From Gerris lacustris (taxonomy: Eukaryota > Arthropoda > Insecta > Hemiptera > Gerridae), in the NCBI GenBank assembly GCA_951217055.1, contig OX578282.1, positions 15,191,877 to 15,255,876 of the forward strand: a DNA stretch of 64,000 bases, in the 5' to 3' direction. Below the pieces are notes generated by a model, which did not search any database, was not told the origin of the DNA, and saw only the letters and a list, made by a program, of their open reading frames with translations. Below are positions 48,026 through 59,812 of this stretch, in pieces (the first letter of the stretch is position 1; every line of letters starts with the position of its first letter). The position numbers and the translations under genes are program-made.

Positions 48026-48565
48026 ATGTATTGCTTACTGAGTCGGGGAAATGCTATTTTAGCCTACACTTTAAGTGTACTCGCTTGTTTGACGTTTTTC
48101 TGTTTCCTGTCGACGTTATTCATTGATTATCGTACGACTACTACTATAAATACTGTAAAAAGAGTAGTTAAAAATGTGCCGGATTATAGTGCGTCCAGGG
48201 ATAAGAGCGATCTCGGCTACCTGACGTTCGATCTTCAGGCTAATCTGACCAGCCTGTTCAATTGGAACGTCAAACAGCTTTTCCTCTACCTCACTGCCGA
48301 ATATCAGACTTCGACCAACGCTCTCAGTCAAGTTATCATATGGGATAAGATCATACTGAGAGGAGAAAACGCCGTCTTAGATTTTAAAAGTATGAACACC
48401 AAATACTATTTCTGGGACGACGGCAACGGACTCAAAGGTAATCAGAATATCACACTGACTCTATCTTGGAACATTATTCCTAACGCCGGAATTCTTCCCA
48501 ACGTGTTTGCTCATGGATTCCATTCCTTCGGATTCCCGAATGAATACATCGATTCTCGGGTATAG
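48026..48565 (+). CDS. Spase22-23: Signal peptidase complex subunit 3 (SPC22/23)
   Basis: Non-catalytic subunit of the ER signal peptidase, needed for the enzyme that removes signal peptides from secretory proteins. 179 residues, the family length. A type II membrane anchor spans about 10-33 (AILAYTLSVLACLTFFCFLS); the rest is the lumenal domain with possible N-glycosylation sites N73 (NLT) and N141 (NIT). Strongly conserved blocks are NVPDYSASR, LGYLTFDLQANL, LFNWNVKQLFLYLTAEY, WDKIILRGENA, KYYFWDDGNGL and LSWNIIPNAG. The start at 48026 is chosen over an ATG three codons upstream because it gives nine residues to RGN as in relatives. The coding region has no intron. A 52-nt intron in the 5' leader (47954-48005, GTAAGT to TTAAG) is plausible. 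Head-to-head with PCNP. Confidence 0.95.
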   Translation: MYCLLSRGNAILAYTLSVLACLTFFCFLSTLFIDYRTTTTINTVKRVVKNVPDYSASRDKSDLGYLTFDLQANLTSLFNWNVKQLFLYLTAEYQTSTNALSQVIIWDKIILRGENAVLDFKSMNTKYYFWDDGNGLKGNQNITLTLSWNIIPNAGILPNVFAHGFHSFGFPNEYIDSRV

Positions 48566-49059
48566 TTCATCGTGAGAACGAGAAATTGTAAATTTGTATA
48601 AAGTTTATACAATATAAAGAAACAAATAATGCACACTGTTGTTTTTTCAAGATATAAATGTATTTATTACCGTATTTAAACTGAGTTATAAACTTAACAT
48701 GATATGTATGTACTTTAAAATATTATAAGGTAATTTTTTTTTTTATATATGCCACATCTTTATTTACATCTCCATTTTTTTCTTATGCCCTCTGTATCCA
48801 TGTTCATTTCAGTAAAAGCTAAGTAACTCTGGCCACCACTGACTTGAAGACGTCACCAGCCTGCTTAACGTTGGTTATTTTACGTACCAAATTTTGGTGT
48901 AGAAATATTTTAGGAAAAACAAATCTTGCAGAAGTATGGGATTAGCAGATCAATTTCTTGGTTACTAATGCCAGTTACTTAGTTCTAGGATGTAGTATCT
49001 CTTTATAGGTTAAGCGTAGAAGTGGAGTTGGGCGTATACCCAATTTATCTGTAGAGTTA
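48566..49059. other. SPCS3 3' region
   Basis: No gene. The only poly(A)-like words just after the stop are variants (AATATA near 48611). GC content is slightly raised at 48830-48900. Confidence 0.4.
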
Positions 49060-49170
49060 TCATACCAGTGGTTACTTTGGAATGTCTCTCAGACGTAATA
49101 ATAATTTATAATCTTCGACCACAAATACAAGAGACTAAAAATATAAAGAAACTAAGCTGAGTAAGTAATG
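49060..49170 (-). pseudogene. Decayed duplicate of PCNP exon 1 and 5' leader
   Basis: Matches 43983-44085 in the same orientation: ATCATACCAGTGGTT against GTCATACCAGAGGTT at the splice donor, TCTCAGACGTAATAATAATT against TTTTAGACATAATT at the start codon, and TTATAATCTTCGACCACAAA identical in both. The start codon is changed (CAT to CGT on +), so it cannot encode the same N-terminus. The GT donor is kept. Confidence 0.65.
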
Positions 49171-49209
49171 GTTAATTACAATATTCTTAGTCTTAGCATT
49201 AACATCTTT

Positions 49210-49400
49210 TTTTACTTAAGCACTCCCCTAAATCCCTTTGTCTTAGTAGTTATTTAGAAAAAGGAACATATACAGTGTAGTATATATTCCTTAGTCTAAA
49301 TTACTATTAAGACAAAGGGATATTTAATCCAATGTACCTTATATAAATGTGATAATATCCCTTAGTCTAATTAACTATTAAGACAAAGGAATTTAAATAT
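49210..49400. repeat. Old fold-back repeat, AAGACAAAGGGATAT type
   Basis: Several copies of TTAGTCTAATTAACTATTAA and TTAAGACAAAGG in both orientations. Same word family as 43242-43440 and the inside of the CTTCTTTAGA-end MITEs. Confidence 0.5.
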
Positions 49401-49617
49401 ACACTAAGAAAACTGTAGAACTCATTGTACTTTAGAGTTCTGTCATTGTCCTATAGAGTTCTGTGTAAGATTTAGTCTCTTGATAAGACTAAATTTTAAA
49501 ATGTAGTGTAATAAAACTGCCCTAGGAGTCTCAATGTGATGGGGAGACAATACACAAACCTTTGAGACTTTTGTAGGGTAGAGTATTGTTTAACCAACTG
49601 GGGTGCTAAAGTAAATA

Positions 49618-49932
49618 AGGCCTCTTCACACGGGTGCGGACCAGCGCCTCACCCGCATCTAACTACGTGTGTAAACATACAATAGAGATCAATGTCTAGT
49701 AGGTAACAAGGGCGGACGCGGGTTCTGCTACGTGTGAAAACCTACATAGAGATCACTGTCCAGTAATGACAAGTGCGGACGCGGGCCTGCATATAGCTAT
49801 GGGGACCCGGACGAGCATTTTCGTCCTCATCCGCACCGTGTGAAAAGATCTGTTTTTACTAAGGTCATACTTAATGCAGGCCCACGTCCGCACCTAGCTG
49901 CGGGCAGGACCCGCACCGTGTGAAAGGGGCCT
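49618..49932. mobile_element. MITE, ~315 bp, CACACGG ends
   Basis: The ends AGGCCTCTTCACACGGGTGC and GCACCGTGTGAAAGGGGCCT are inverted copies, flanked by TA on both sides (TAA at the left, TTA at the right). The interior repeats GCGGACGCGGG three times and is strongly GC-rich against the surrounding DNA. Confidence 0.7.
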
Positions 49933-50125
49933 TAGTTCCTTTTTTTTATATTAGATACAATGTGAGGGTGAGAAATCTAAACATAAAATATTTTATGCTT
50001 TTAAAAAAATTTATTAAGTAAACATACATAAATTATTAACGCTGGCTAGCTCTAAGACATGATTCCTTAAATAGTTTTAACACGATTAAAATAAATTATA
50101 TTTTTATTTGGGATATTTTTTATTC

Positions 50126-53100
50126 TTACTGTCTAGGTTCGAATTTCAATAAAATTGGCTTGGTTGGTTTTAATATCATCAAAACAGTGACATTAAATTC
50201 TTCTCTTTTAGTGACGGGAAGTATGCGTAACCTTCTGATGATGGTAGAAGCAATTATTTTTAATTCAATCATTGCAAATTTCTGACCTGAAAAACAGTAA
50301 ATAATTTAAATAAGGAAGAAAATTGATAATGCTGACTTTACACATTGCAAAACTTTGAATAAACAAAATACAACTGTTTAATTTATTAATTGCTTATTTT
50401 TTGTTATCACAATTGTGTCAATTAATTAAAAACACCACAATAATTAAAAACATGAAGTTAGTCTATTTAGAGCTACATTTTTGTTACCATTCATATCAAA
50501 TTTATCTCAAATACAGATTACCTTTCTTCCTTCGTGATAGTGTCGTTACCAATCAATTTTTTTTTAATTAAATTTAGTTTGATGATAAAATTCTTCCGTT
50601 TACTTCTACCATACTCTTTTTTCTTTTCAGCCAAATAGTATTTCAAGAACTGTTCCAATTTTTTAATCATAATGTAGGTCTATTTAGTTAGAGTAGTACA
50701 TTTTATATTTGCACATCTAAATTAAACAAACACAATTTCTGTACAGTTCAATCTGGTATTTTTTTTATTCCTTAGGCCACTATATTTCTACTATGCTCCT
50801 TTATTTCTTGAATGTTATAATATTTTAGCTGTAATTTTGTAATTTAATATCTAGATTGTGCTGTTTTCCATCCTACAATCCTATGCATTCATGGTATACT
50901 CTCTTTTTTGCCCTCAGTTCACCCTTTCATCTTGGACTGGTTCCTCCTTCTTTCCTTCTTTTTGGCTCAATATCTTCCTTTCCAAACCTTCTTGACTGCC
51001 AATTCTTTCCTTAGTCTTTCCAGATGCCCTGCCAATTCTGGCTCTCTATTAGCTCCAATAATCAGAGCTGGCTCTCTAAATAGGGTCTGCTAGCTCTTGG
51101 TAAAAGGGTATCCTTTTACACCATCCTCATCCTCCATTATAAAACAGTGTGTTGCCGGTTTATAATCTATGTTCTGACTATAAGATAACTCAATACATAC
51201 AATAAACACATCGGATTCTTACACACGACTACGAGTTAATATATTTATACTTTGACATTTAACAATAACAACAATAACGTTTCTATGGAAACTTGTGATA
51301 TTCCTCCTTAATACATTCCATCTTAGTTGTATAAATTTAGCAGAAGTTAAAGAGCGGGCAAGACTAATCTGTGGCTATCTGTAGGTAACTTTCGATAAAC
51401 CATAAAAAGTTTCATACAAATCAAATAAGTACTTTTGAAGCTATGGGTGTAGATAAATTTATGTTTGTGCGCATAAGGAAGAAGGGCGCAGAAAGTTGAA
51501 ACTTACATGGGACTAACAATGAGCTAATTATGACCTACCATACAAATTTCATTAAAATCGGAATCATTTTTAAAGATATGTTACTTTACATAAATTGTGC
51601 GACTGACAGACATGGAACCAAAAATGATGCCTTTTGTCTTATGGATTTCTTTCTTAGATCTAAAGAAGGTATGCAGAATGTTCTTCTTTAGACTGTTACT
51701 CCTCTTATAAAAACAAGTGGGATATTCCCTTGTCCCAAACTACAGTAAATATGTTGTATCTGACCCACTTTGACTAAATAACTATTAATAAAAAGGGATG
51801 TTAAGTCTAATGTTTGGGACAAAGGAATATCACACATTTATATACAAAAGTGTGATATTCCTTTGTCCCAATGTACATTAGACTTAACATCCTTTTTTCT
51901 CAATAGTTATTTAGTCAAAGTGGGTCAGATACGACATATTTACCCAAACTACATTGGACTAAACATCCCTTTGTCTTAATAGTTATTTAGTCAGTCATTT
52001 ATATTCTAAATAAAACATAGGGGAGTAACAATCTAAAGAAGTACTCTTGGCTCTAGGTTTCAGGGTCTAGGTCAGTTGTCCGTTCAGCACCACTAATCAA
52101 ACTACACTTCTTGGTAAGTTGGCCTAGTGATCTGAAGCCCTCAAACTTGTCTTTCTCTCATTTTCTCTCTTACACCTTCTCATTACCTCTCCACAGATCA
52201 AATTCATCCCCTTCATCTTTTCTAACCACATCATTCATCAATTATTCATCAATCACTAGGTACCCTTTTCCTTCATTTTTTTAATCCTTGCAATTACAAT
52301 CCATTATCTCACAGTGTACATAGAAATTCATTATTGAACGAGACAAGGAATTAGAAATCTTATTCTAATACAAACCTATGCAGTTCCTAGGCCCGGCACT
52401 GAACGGTATGTACGCATAAGGGTGTCTTCCTTGAACTTCCTCATCTAAAAATCTATCAGGATCAAACTTGTGTGGATCTGGCCAGTATTTCTCATAGTAA
52501 TGAAGCAAGAAAGTTTGTATTACAACGTTTGTACCATATGGAATTATTGTGCCGTCATCTAAGAGTAAATAGTAAGAATATCATTAGTTTTTTAAAAAAA
52601 AAAAAAAACTAGTGTTGAAGCGGGATATAATTCCCCTGAATTGAGTGAGGTTTGTTCAGACCCGCAATACATGCACGTTGTGCGGTGCAGTCTCAATGAC
52701 ACGCAATTTTTTTATATACTGATGCCCCGTTTAAGGGAATCTAACCGTTTGTCTAGCCGATGTCTATAGACAAATCACTAGACATTGTCTCTGAGACCAA
52801 AATCACGCAACATGTCTACTTGTGTGGACAAGGCTTAAGGATAAAAATAGTAATCTTATATTATTGAAACACAATATCAAATATTTGAATACTCTTCAAT
52901 AGGTCATTATTTAAGTTTAACATCTCATTCACTATGGTTAAATTGTACTAATAATGATTAAAATTTTATATCATTATTTGTTATCTAGCAGATTAGATAG
53001 GCATATATGTTACAATCAAATCGATTCAAGGCACCTAAACTATAATTAAATGTGTGTGCTCTATGGGTGTATAATATTTTGTGTTAGAGTAAGAGTAATA

Positions 53101-56100
53101 AATTCATACATTATACATTGTGTAATTTGATCATGCAATAGTGTTTAGACTTTCGGATGTGTCATAATAAAATTCTAGCTCTTCTTGTACTGGCCACATT
53201 TAATCGGGTGTTATACCAATCCTATGTATGTTTAATTGAGAGCCTGTTCTCAATATCCCTTAATACAGTGGGAAATTTATTGCATGGCTAAGGAAACACT
53301 TAAAGTCTAGTATTAGTGTAGGTCGTTGAAGGGTTAAATAAACAGGTCAAGTGTGTGCTGGTCAGCACACAGCGAGGGTCCTAGGCCACCACACTGTATA
53401 GTTTAAGTAGTACCCTATTGATGGTGTTTTTTAAAATACTAAAAAGCTTACTTTGAACTATCCTATGGGTCTGACATTCTCAAAACACATAAACAAACTT
53501 CTGATAAAGTATTTTTTTGCCACAGAACCGGACTACAACCATATAAATACATCGAAAAGACCAAAGTTATAAAAAACGTATTTTGTCAATAAAAAATAAA
53601 TTAATATTTTTTTCGAAATTTCCAAAAAGTGTTATCTTTACTTTTGGTCGAAGAATGTTCAGGAATTTTTTCAGATTTTTTGCACTTCACATAAGCGAGA
53701 TAGAGGGGGGGGGGGACACGTTTCATACCCACTTCAAACTTGCCTACCCTCGCCCTATCAAAGTTATAAGCAAAGAATTATATATTTTTGTAAATAGCTC
53801 GACGTACCCTTTCATATGATACCCCTCTCGGTGTCGAAAAAGAATAAAAAAATTTTAACCCTTAAGTTTTTTTACCCTAATTTTTTTGAAAAATATTTTT
53901 TTTAAGTCGCTATATTTTTAAAATATGTGGGCAGGTACAAGACACATACATGCCAAATTTCAAAGTGATCGGACGAAAAGTGTAGCCGTGAGAGCAGGTG
54001 ACAGGACGGATGGACAGACACACGCAGGAAAATATAAGGGTCCTTGGTTTTGCCTACGGACCCTAAAAAGATGATTATACTTTCGTAATTTTGTAAAATT
54101 GGCTATATTTGGCCTCCCTCTGATGCATAGATGAGCCTGAAAACATCATTTATACATAATTGTTGTTTTATTTTATTTTAATTATTATTAACTTGTAAAT
54201 TCAGTATGGAAAACAGTAGGAGAGTTGCTCAGTTCGACAAATCTAATAAAATGAAATCTATAAAAGGAACAAATATAATAGACCGCACTAGATTTATGCT
54301 TGAGAATTGATTACATCAAAAGAAAAAAAAAAAAAAGGTTTTGACATCTTAAAAAAACCTGCCTAGTGTAAGATCTTGATCCAATCTTCGAGACATATAT
54401 GGTACACTTGGATACATTCTGAGGCTTTCCCTTATCACTTTCTCTAAATATGTCATCTTGGTCAAATCACTCATTGCTGCTTCTCTATCACTGTTCCCAA
54501 ATATTTCCAACTGCTCCTCATAAGCTTTTTGCTGAAAGAAGTTTTATGTTAATATTTTCACGATTTCACGGGCACAAAAGACAGACAGACAGACATTTAA
54601 AAAAAAAAAAAACTTTTTTGGACTCAGGGGACCTCAAAACGTGTAAATCCATCAAAATCGAATTTTCGTGCCATCACAAAACTTTCTCTTTATATGAGAA
54701 AGTAAAAAAAAGTAAAAGAGTGCCCATATGGGCTGAATTGTATTTCACATATTCTGTTTGGTTTAAATTCAACTGTGAAATACTAAAGACCCCTTTCTTT
54801 AAAACTAACTGCAAACTAAAAAAATTACATAATAATGTCTTAAGCGTTGAAATCTCATGGCGTTTATTCTCTCTAAAACTATAAAATTTTAATTATAAAA
54901 TAATTTATATAATTTAATCAATATATTGATTTGTAAAATAAAGCAATATATTCACCTGTATGTCTGGATAAGCTGCTAAATTAAATAAAATAAAAGTAAG
55001 CGCAGATGAAGTTGTATCATGTCCCTGAAATAATAATAAAAAAAATTAACTATACTAGTCTTACAATTAGTGTTTAATCTGACAGCTCAGATTAGCCAAC
55101 CTATGTGAGAGAAAAAATAAAGCCACTTGGCCTGTAAGTGGGTCAGTGACATTTTTGTTTGCCTTCACGCCAGGGAAGTGTGACGTCAGTTACGTAAATA
55201 AGTGTGTGTTGTTAGGTTAGCTGGCTCATAACATTGGATGTAGGTGGGGTTTATCAGTGCTATTTTATTTTATTATTATTTTTTAATCAATTATTTGTTT
55301 TATCATCTATAATGTATACATTTATTGGCTTATTAATGATGTTACTGATACATGATAAGGTTAAAAACAGTTAAAAAAGCTTTTAATAGAGTAAAAAGAG
55401 CACATCTGTGAGTAAGTTATTTTACATCTTCTTTGAGCTTTTTGTGAGAATTATTTGTTTTATCATCTATAATCTATAATGTATACATTTTTTGGCTTAT
55501 TAATGATGTTACTAATATATGATAAGGTTAAAAAAGCTTTTAATAGAATAAAAAGAGGAAAAAACTATAAAATGCTTACAGAACTCTAGTAAACAATGGT
55601 TTGTTATGAGCCAGAAAAGATAACCTGACGAAAAATCGTGGAGGGCGCATGACGTCACAGCAACCTTTGTCACTTTTACGTAACCTCTCTGACGCGACAT
55701 ATACTCTTTTTACTATTTCATAGTATTAACTTTTGACATTCATATTGGCCAACCTGATTGAGGAAAAAAATAAAGCCACTAGGCGTGTGGGAGGGGTGGG
55801 GCCAGTGACATTTTTATTTGCCTAGTTGGCCCTACTTAGTTTGTCCCTACCTTCTAGTCTTCAAGATCTCAAGTTCTTATTGGCTCCCCCCCCCCCCACC
55901 ATTTGTTTTAACTTTTTCATCACTATCAAACTAAATTCTAATTGTAAAACCAGTATAATAATCACTTCCGTCTGTACATGAACGAATGAAGTCATATTAT
56001 ATTAAAAATTTAGGGCCAGAATAATTATATACAACTTACAGACGATATGTGACTTACTTCAAACATGAAAGTATCAACTTCTTCCCTTATATCTTTATCT

Positions 56101-59100
56101 GACAATAAACCAGGATTCTGTGCCTCGATTTCTAAAAGCAAGTCTAGGAAAGCATACCGCTTTTTCTCTGAAAATTAAATATATCATAACATTGCACCAG
56201 TAAGGTAAATTGCTCTTCTTTAGATTGTTACTCCCCTTATAAAATAAAAAACAGAGGGGAATAACAAGCTAAAGAAAGTATATGGAATGTTCTTGTTTAG
56301 ACTGTTACTCCCCTTATAAAAACAGAAGTATGATATTTCTTTGTCCCAAAGTACATTGGACTAAACATCCCTTTGTCTTAATAGTTATTTAATCAAAATC
56401 ATTTATATTCTAAAAAACTATAGGGGGGTAACAATCTAAAGAAGTACCAGGTATATAATAATTTATAAAGTAATTACTAGACATCATGTAGATTTGATGT
56501 AAAGGTAGTCTAGTTTATAAAAAGAAGAAGAAGAAAAAAAAATAAGGAACTTTTTAATAATGTACAGTGTTAAGATTGTTAGAAAAATTGAATCAATTTA
56601 TTATAATGATAAATGTGCAGTTTTTTTTTATTTTTAATTCGTTTACCTCTTTTCTCTGTCTCTACGCTTGCTTTCCTTCTGAATCTCATTTTTTTGTCAC
56701 TAATTATCTAAAAATAAAGATATTTTTTTTTTACAATAATGGAATGAAACAAAGTAAGTCTAGAAATATTAAACATGTGTAAGTCTAGCTATAATTTACT
56801 AGTACTTCATGTATTGTTACCAAGTTAAATCTTACCTTATAACTGAAATTATGCAAAGAATTTCTGTTTTGCTTAAAATCTCTTGAACTCTTAGTGAAGA
56901 AATAAAGCCAATCATTAAACATCCAAAAACTTGTAATTCTTTTTATAATTAATTCTGTTATCCTTAAATAAAAAATAAATAAATACATATAAATAAGAGG
57001 CTGTTAGGAAGATCATATGGATCTAAATGAATGATAAAGTCAGACCTACTGTTTAATTTCCACAACGTATTTCTGTGTACTGTCTCTTTGAGAGTCTAAA
57101 TGCAATCCCAAAGCCGTTTCTAAAAACAAAAAAATAAATAAAAATAAATATATATATAAAAAAGCTCAGAGCTCATAAAAACTTCCTATATTTTGTTTTT
57201 AATATGCCCACCCCAAATTCGAGAAAATATCAAGGTTTTGTTAATTGAATGTTTTTTTAAAAAATGAACAACAAGGGTCGATGAAAATGACCCTCTCCAT
57301 AACATTTCCAACCCTCCCCTCATCAAAAATTGAATGAACCCCTAAACGTAATACAAATAAAATTTGGTAATCACTCAACCTTGGAGGCTTATAACTCCAC
57401 ATGGAGGGGTTTGGATTGAAAAAGTTTACAGTAGTGTACCAACTCTAAAGTGTCCTCTAACAACAGCGTTTCTCAACCTTTTTGACCCGTGACCCAAGAA
57501 ATTTGTTTGAAATCATTCTGCGGCCCAATGCTTACATACCCATGTATGTTTTGTAGGTTTAGTATGTATAACCTTACGTTTTCTGTAAAAATCATTTTTT
57601 TGAGTCACATTCACCTAAGAAGTTCAGTACAAATGCAATAACAGGTGTAGATATAAATTATCATCATTATAATATTTACAATATATCTGCAATTTTAAGA
57701 AAAAAATATTTTCCTTCAATATTTGAACTATGAACTAGAAAAACATTGATGTCGGGATTATTTAAATTGATTATGAATCATTGTCAAACCAAAACCAAAA
57801 CTATAAATATAAAATCTGTAAATTACTGGATAAGGGGTTAAATAAACAAACATACGGATAAATTAGAAGGACTCCCTCATAGACTATGGCCAACTATTAT
57901 CATTTTACCACCCCTTTTTCTAATGTCTCTCATTCTCTCCCCACCGAATACAACTTCTTGGCAAGTCGTATTTGGTGTCCAGTGACACCAAACACCGTGT
58001 CAATACGGACTGTCACCACAGTATCACTGTACTCGGTGAAATTCTAAAAAACGGAATGAACTCGAATTCGATTCTGCCTAGCTCTAAACTGCTCATTCTA
58101 TTGCAATACTACTACAGACATAAAATAAAATAATGTTTAAGATTTTATTTACCTGTTTATGCATGGATTTTATTTATTTTTTGTTTTTTCTTTTACCAAT
58201 TTTTTATTCCTTTGCGACGCAAAAAAAAATTACCGCAACCCAAGGGTTGAGAATCACTGCTCTACAAGATAAGACACTTTTTATTCGGTTTGGTCTTCAC
58301 GTAAAAATGTACTCAGGGTGCACTATCAAAAACACCATTCTTAGAATTACAGGGCGCTGGAGAGGTCGGATAAAAAAAACCCCTAGCCGCGTCACTTCAA
58401 GCCCTACAAGATAGGCTAGTTAGTTTTTTTTAAAGAGTTACATTGAGTCAGAATAATAAAAAAAACTCCTGTAGTGAAATCAGTTAGTGTACTTATTTCA
58501 TATGAACAAAAAAAGGATAATAGTCAAATTGTAAGCAAATAATGACTTTAATGAAGTAGACAGAACCATCAACAACCCTTCTTACGAGAGGAATACAAAT
58601 AATTCTACCAAATGCTGACATATGCAGTCTCTATTCACCTTATATAAGAGATGTTTTAGGATTAAAAAAAAAATCTCCTCTCTGTTCCTATAGGTATGTT
58701 AAGATTTTGGATTTTGTCATAATAAGAGCTTTGAAAACACCACAACCATTATTTAATTATTTTTTACATTGATCTCTTCTAAGACTCTGACTTAATTCTC
58801 ATTATTTTGAATTAATATCTTCAAAGTTACCTCCAATTACATCCAATGTACAGAGTGGGATGAATTTTTCGATAGAAACTTCTGTTCCTTGCGTCAATGC
58901 GAATTTCTCTGCTAAAATCTTAGCATTTTTATTCAAAGTTGACATGTTGTCATCTAAGATTTTAAAATGGAATGCTGGAGTTAATAGTTTCCTGCGCTGT
59001 TGCCACTTACTCCCTTTACTAGTTAGAAGTCCTTCTTCCAGCCAAGGAATAACAGCGTTATACTCTAAGCCCTTTGTTATATGTTGACTACTTTTCAATA

Positions 59101-59104
59101 CCGC
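50126..59104 (-). CDS. Cytochrome P450, CYP4 family, nine exons seen, N-terminus missing
   Basis: Heme monooxygenase of the ER membrane; insect CYP4 enzymes act on fatty acids, hydrocarbons or foreign compounds. Exons on -: 59104-58831, 57119-57050, 56962-56836, 56707-56647, 56167-56058, 55024-54956, 54531-54363, 52558-52376 and 50286-50126 (stop). Phases agree and give 407 residues; families have about 500, so roughly 95 N-terminal residues are absent. Motifs in the visible chain: WQQRR (34-38, helix C WxxxR), [13 protein letters not shown] (207-219, CYP4 hallmark in helix I), ESLR (272-275, ExxR), DPDRF (326-330) and [10 protein letters not shown] (346-355, heme loop with Cys 353). Eight introns; seven are GT-AG. 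The one after 54363 must use GC to stay in frame. The 5' exon lies past the window edge or in unrecognised sequence at 59105-64000. Introns carry a hAT-like element and MITEs. Confidence 0.94.
51664..52042. mobile_element. MITE copy, CTTCTTTAGA-end family (copy E), with nested insertion
   Basis: Runs from TCTAAAGAAGG and GTTCTTCTTTAGACTGTTAC to GGGAGTAACAATCTAAAGAA. Interrupted at 51745-51943 by a separate palindrome. Without it the sequence reads TTGTCCCAAACTACATTGGA, as in the other copies. In the last CYP4 intron. Confidence 0.8.
51745..51943. mobile_element. Fold-back MITE, 199 bp, perfect 10-bp target duplication
   Basis: The ends GTAAATATGTTGTATCTGAC and its complement are inverted; both arms meet at a small loop near 51843. 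CCAAACTACA stands directly on both sides (51735-51744 and 51944-51953). A 9-11 bp duplication is typical of Mutator-like elements. Inner arm sequence is related to the host MITE. Confidence 0.88.
53280..54066 (-). mobile_element. Interspersed retroelement-like repeat ending in a TACGGACCC block
   Basis: Toward the right end are TGTAGCCGTGAGAGCAGGTG, GACGGATGGACAGACACACG and GGTTTTGCCTACGGACCCTA. Read on -, this starts AGGGTCCGTAGGCAAAACC, a pattern (GGGTTCCGTA...CTGTCCGTCTGTC) of widespread insect repeats. A related start lies at 62670. Boundaries are uncertain. In the CYP4 intron. Confidence 0.5.
54559..54715 (-). repeat. Fragment of the GAGAAAGTATTG-type repeat
   Basis: Shares ACTTTTTTGGACTCAGGGGA, CCTCAAAACGTGTAAATCC, AAAATCGAATTTTCG and the small palindrome ACTTTCTCTTTATATGAGAA with 60960-61072. 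It sits just upstream of a CYP4 exon (54531), inside the intron. Confidence 0.75.
55081..55935. repeat. Composite repeat region in CYP4 intron
   Basis: Two related pieces (55095-55180 and 55740-55930) with ATTAGCCAACCT or ATTGGCCAACCT, AATAAAGCCACT and CAGTGACATTTTT match the element at 30590. Between them is a direct duplication of about 165 bp (TTATTTGTTTTATCATCTAT, TGGCTTATTAATGATGTTAC) and short inverted copies of GGCTCATAAC. A C12 run lies near 55886-55897. Confidence 0.6.
56214..56446. mobile_element. MITE copy, CTTCTTTAGA-end family (copy F), CYP4 intron
   Basis: Ends CTCTTCTTTAGATTGTTACT and GTAACAATCTAAAGAAGTAC; has the leading small hairpin and the CCCAAAGTACATTGGACTAA core. Best preserved copy together with D. 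Confidence 0.8.
57464..58259. mobile_element. hAT-like non-autonomous element, 796 bp, CYP4 intron
   Basis: The ends CAGCGTTTCTCAACCTTTTT and AGGGTTGAGAATCACTG are inverted, the familiar CAGTGGTTCTCAACC end of hAT (Charlie-type) elements. CTCTAACAA precedes and CTCTACAA follows, an 8-bp duplication with one extra A. No transposase recognised inside. Confidence 0.75.
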
Positions 59105-59564
59105 CTTGAAAGAAAGTGAACAAAATTAATTTTATCATTTTTATATCTCATACTCTAACGTAAAAAAAGAAGTTTTAACTTAAGGTAGACATACAAGAGA
59201 AATTGGCAATAGTTAAATAGTATTCATGGAGTAATATTAAAACTGAATTTATTTTATCAGAGTGAGTTATGTGGCGTAGCTAGGGCATTGGGGGCCCCCC
59301 CGCAAAAACTTTTTAGGAGCCCCTCGCCAAACAAAAAAACCTCATGTGTTTAGAACTGGGGACCCTCTCGTCGTTGATTTTGGGGCCCCTTGGCACTACC
59401 CCCCCCCTTCAATGCGGCCCATAGTTACACCACTGGTTATTCATTAGAAACATTTTTTTCTGCATAGTGTTTAATAAACACATATACAATTTTTTCTAAA
59501 AAAATTAGATCTGCCCCCAATTTGTTGCTTACGCATAAAACTAGGATCTATAAACTGTTTAGTA
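59105..59564. other. Upstream of the first visible CYP4 exon
   Basis: No CYP4 N-terminal exon (membrane anchor, PGP hinge) recognised on -. A GC-rich patch with GGGGGCCCCCCCGC lies at 59290. Confidence 0.4.
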
Positions 59565-59812
59565 TTACAGTCCATGCCAAATGAGTCTTAGTGTATTGAC
59601 AGCGCAGGAAAGTCACAAAAAAATGGAGCGGGGAGCCAATGAGAGCTCAGGAGTTGCAAATCCAGAGCCAATGAGAGCTCAGGAGTTTCAAATCCTGAGC
59701 CAATAAGAGCTCAGGATTTGAAACTCCTGAGCTCTCATTGGCTCCCCACTCCATTTTTTTGTAACTTTCCTGCCCTGTCAACGTACTAAGCCTGATTTGG
59801 CATGGACTATAG
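59565..59812. mobile_element. Fold-back element with repeated CCAAT blocks, ~248 bp
   Basis: Inverted ends AGTCCATGCCAAATGAGTCT and complement, then GACAGCGCAGGAAAGT as in the element at 30590. GAGCCAATGAGAGCTCAGGA occurs in tandem three times (once as GAGCCAATAAGAGCTCAGGA) and once inverted. Confidence 0.75.

Noticed and set aside
54450..54884. 144-codon ORF on +
   Set aside because: Antisense to a CYP4 exon and through a dispersed repeat; no family resemblance.
58133..58414. 93-codon ORF on +
   Set aside because: Crosses the right end of the hAT-like element into intron; composite, no recognisable protein.
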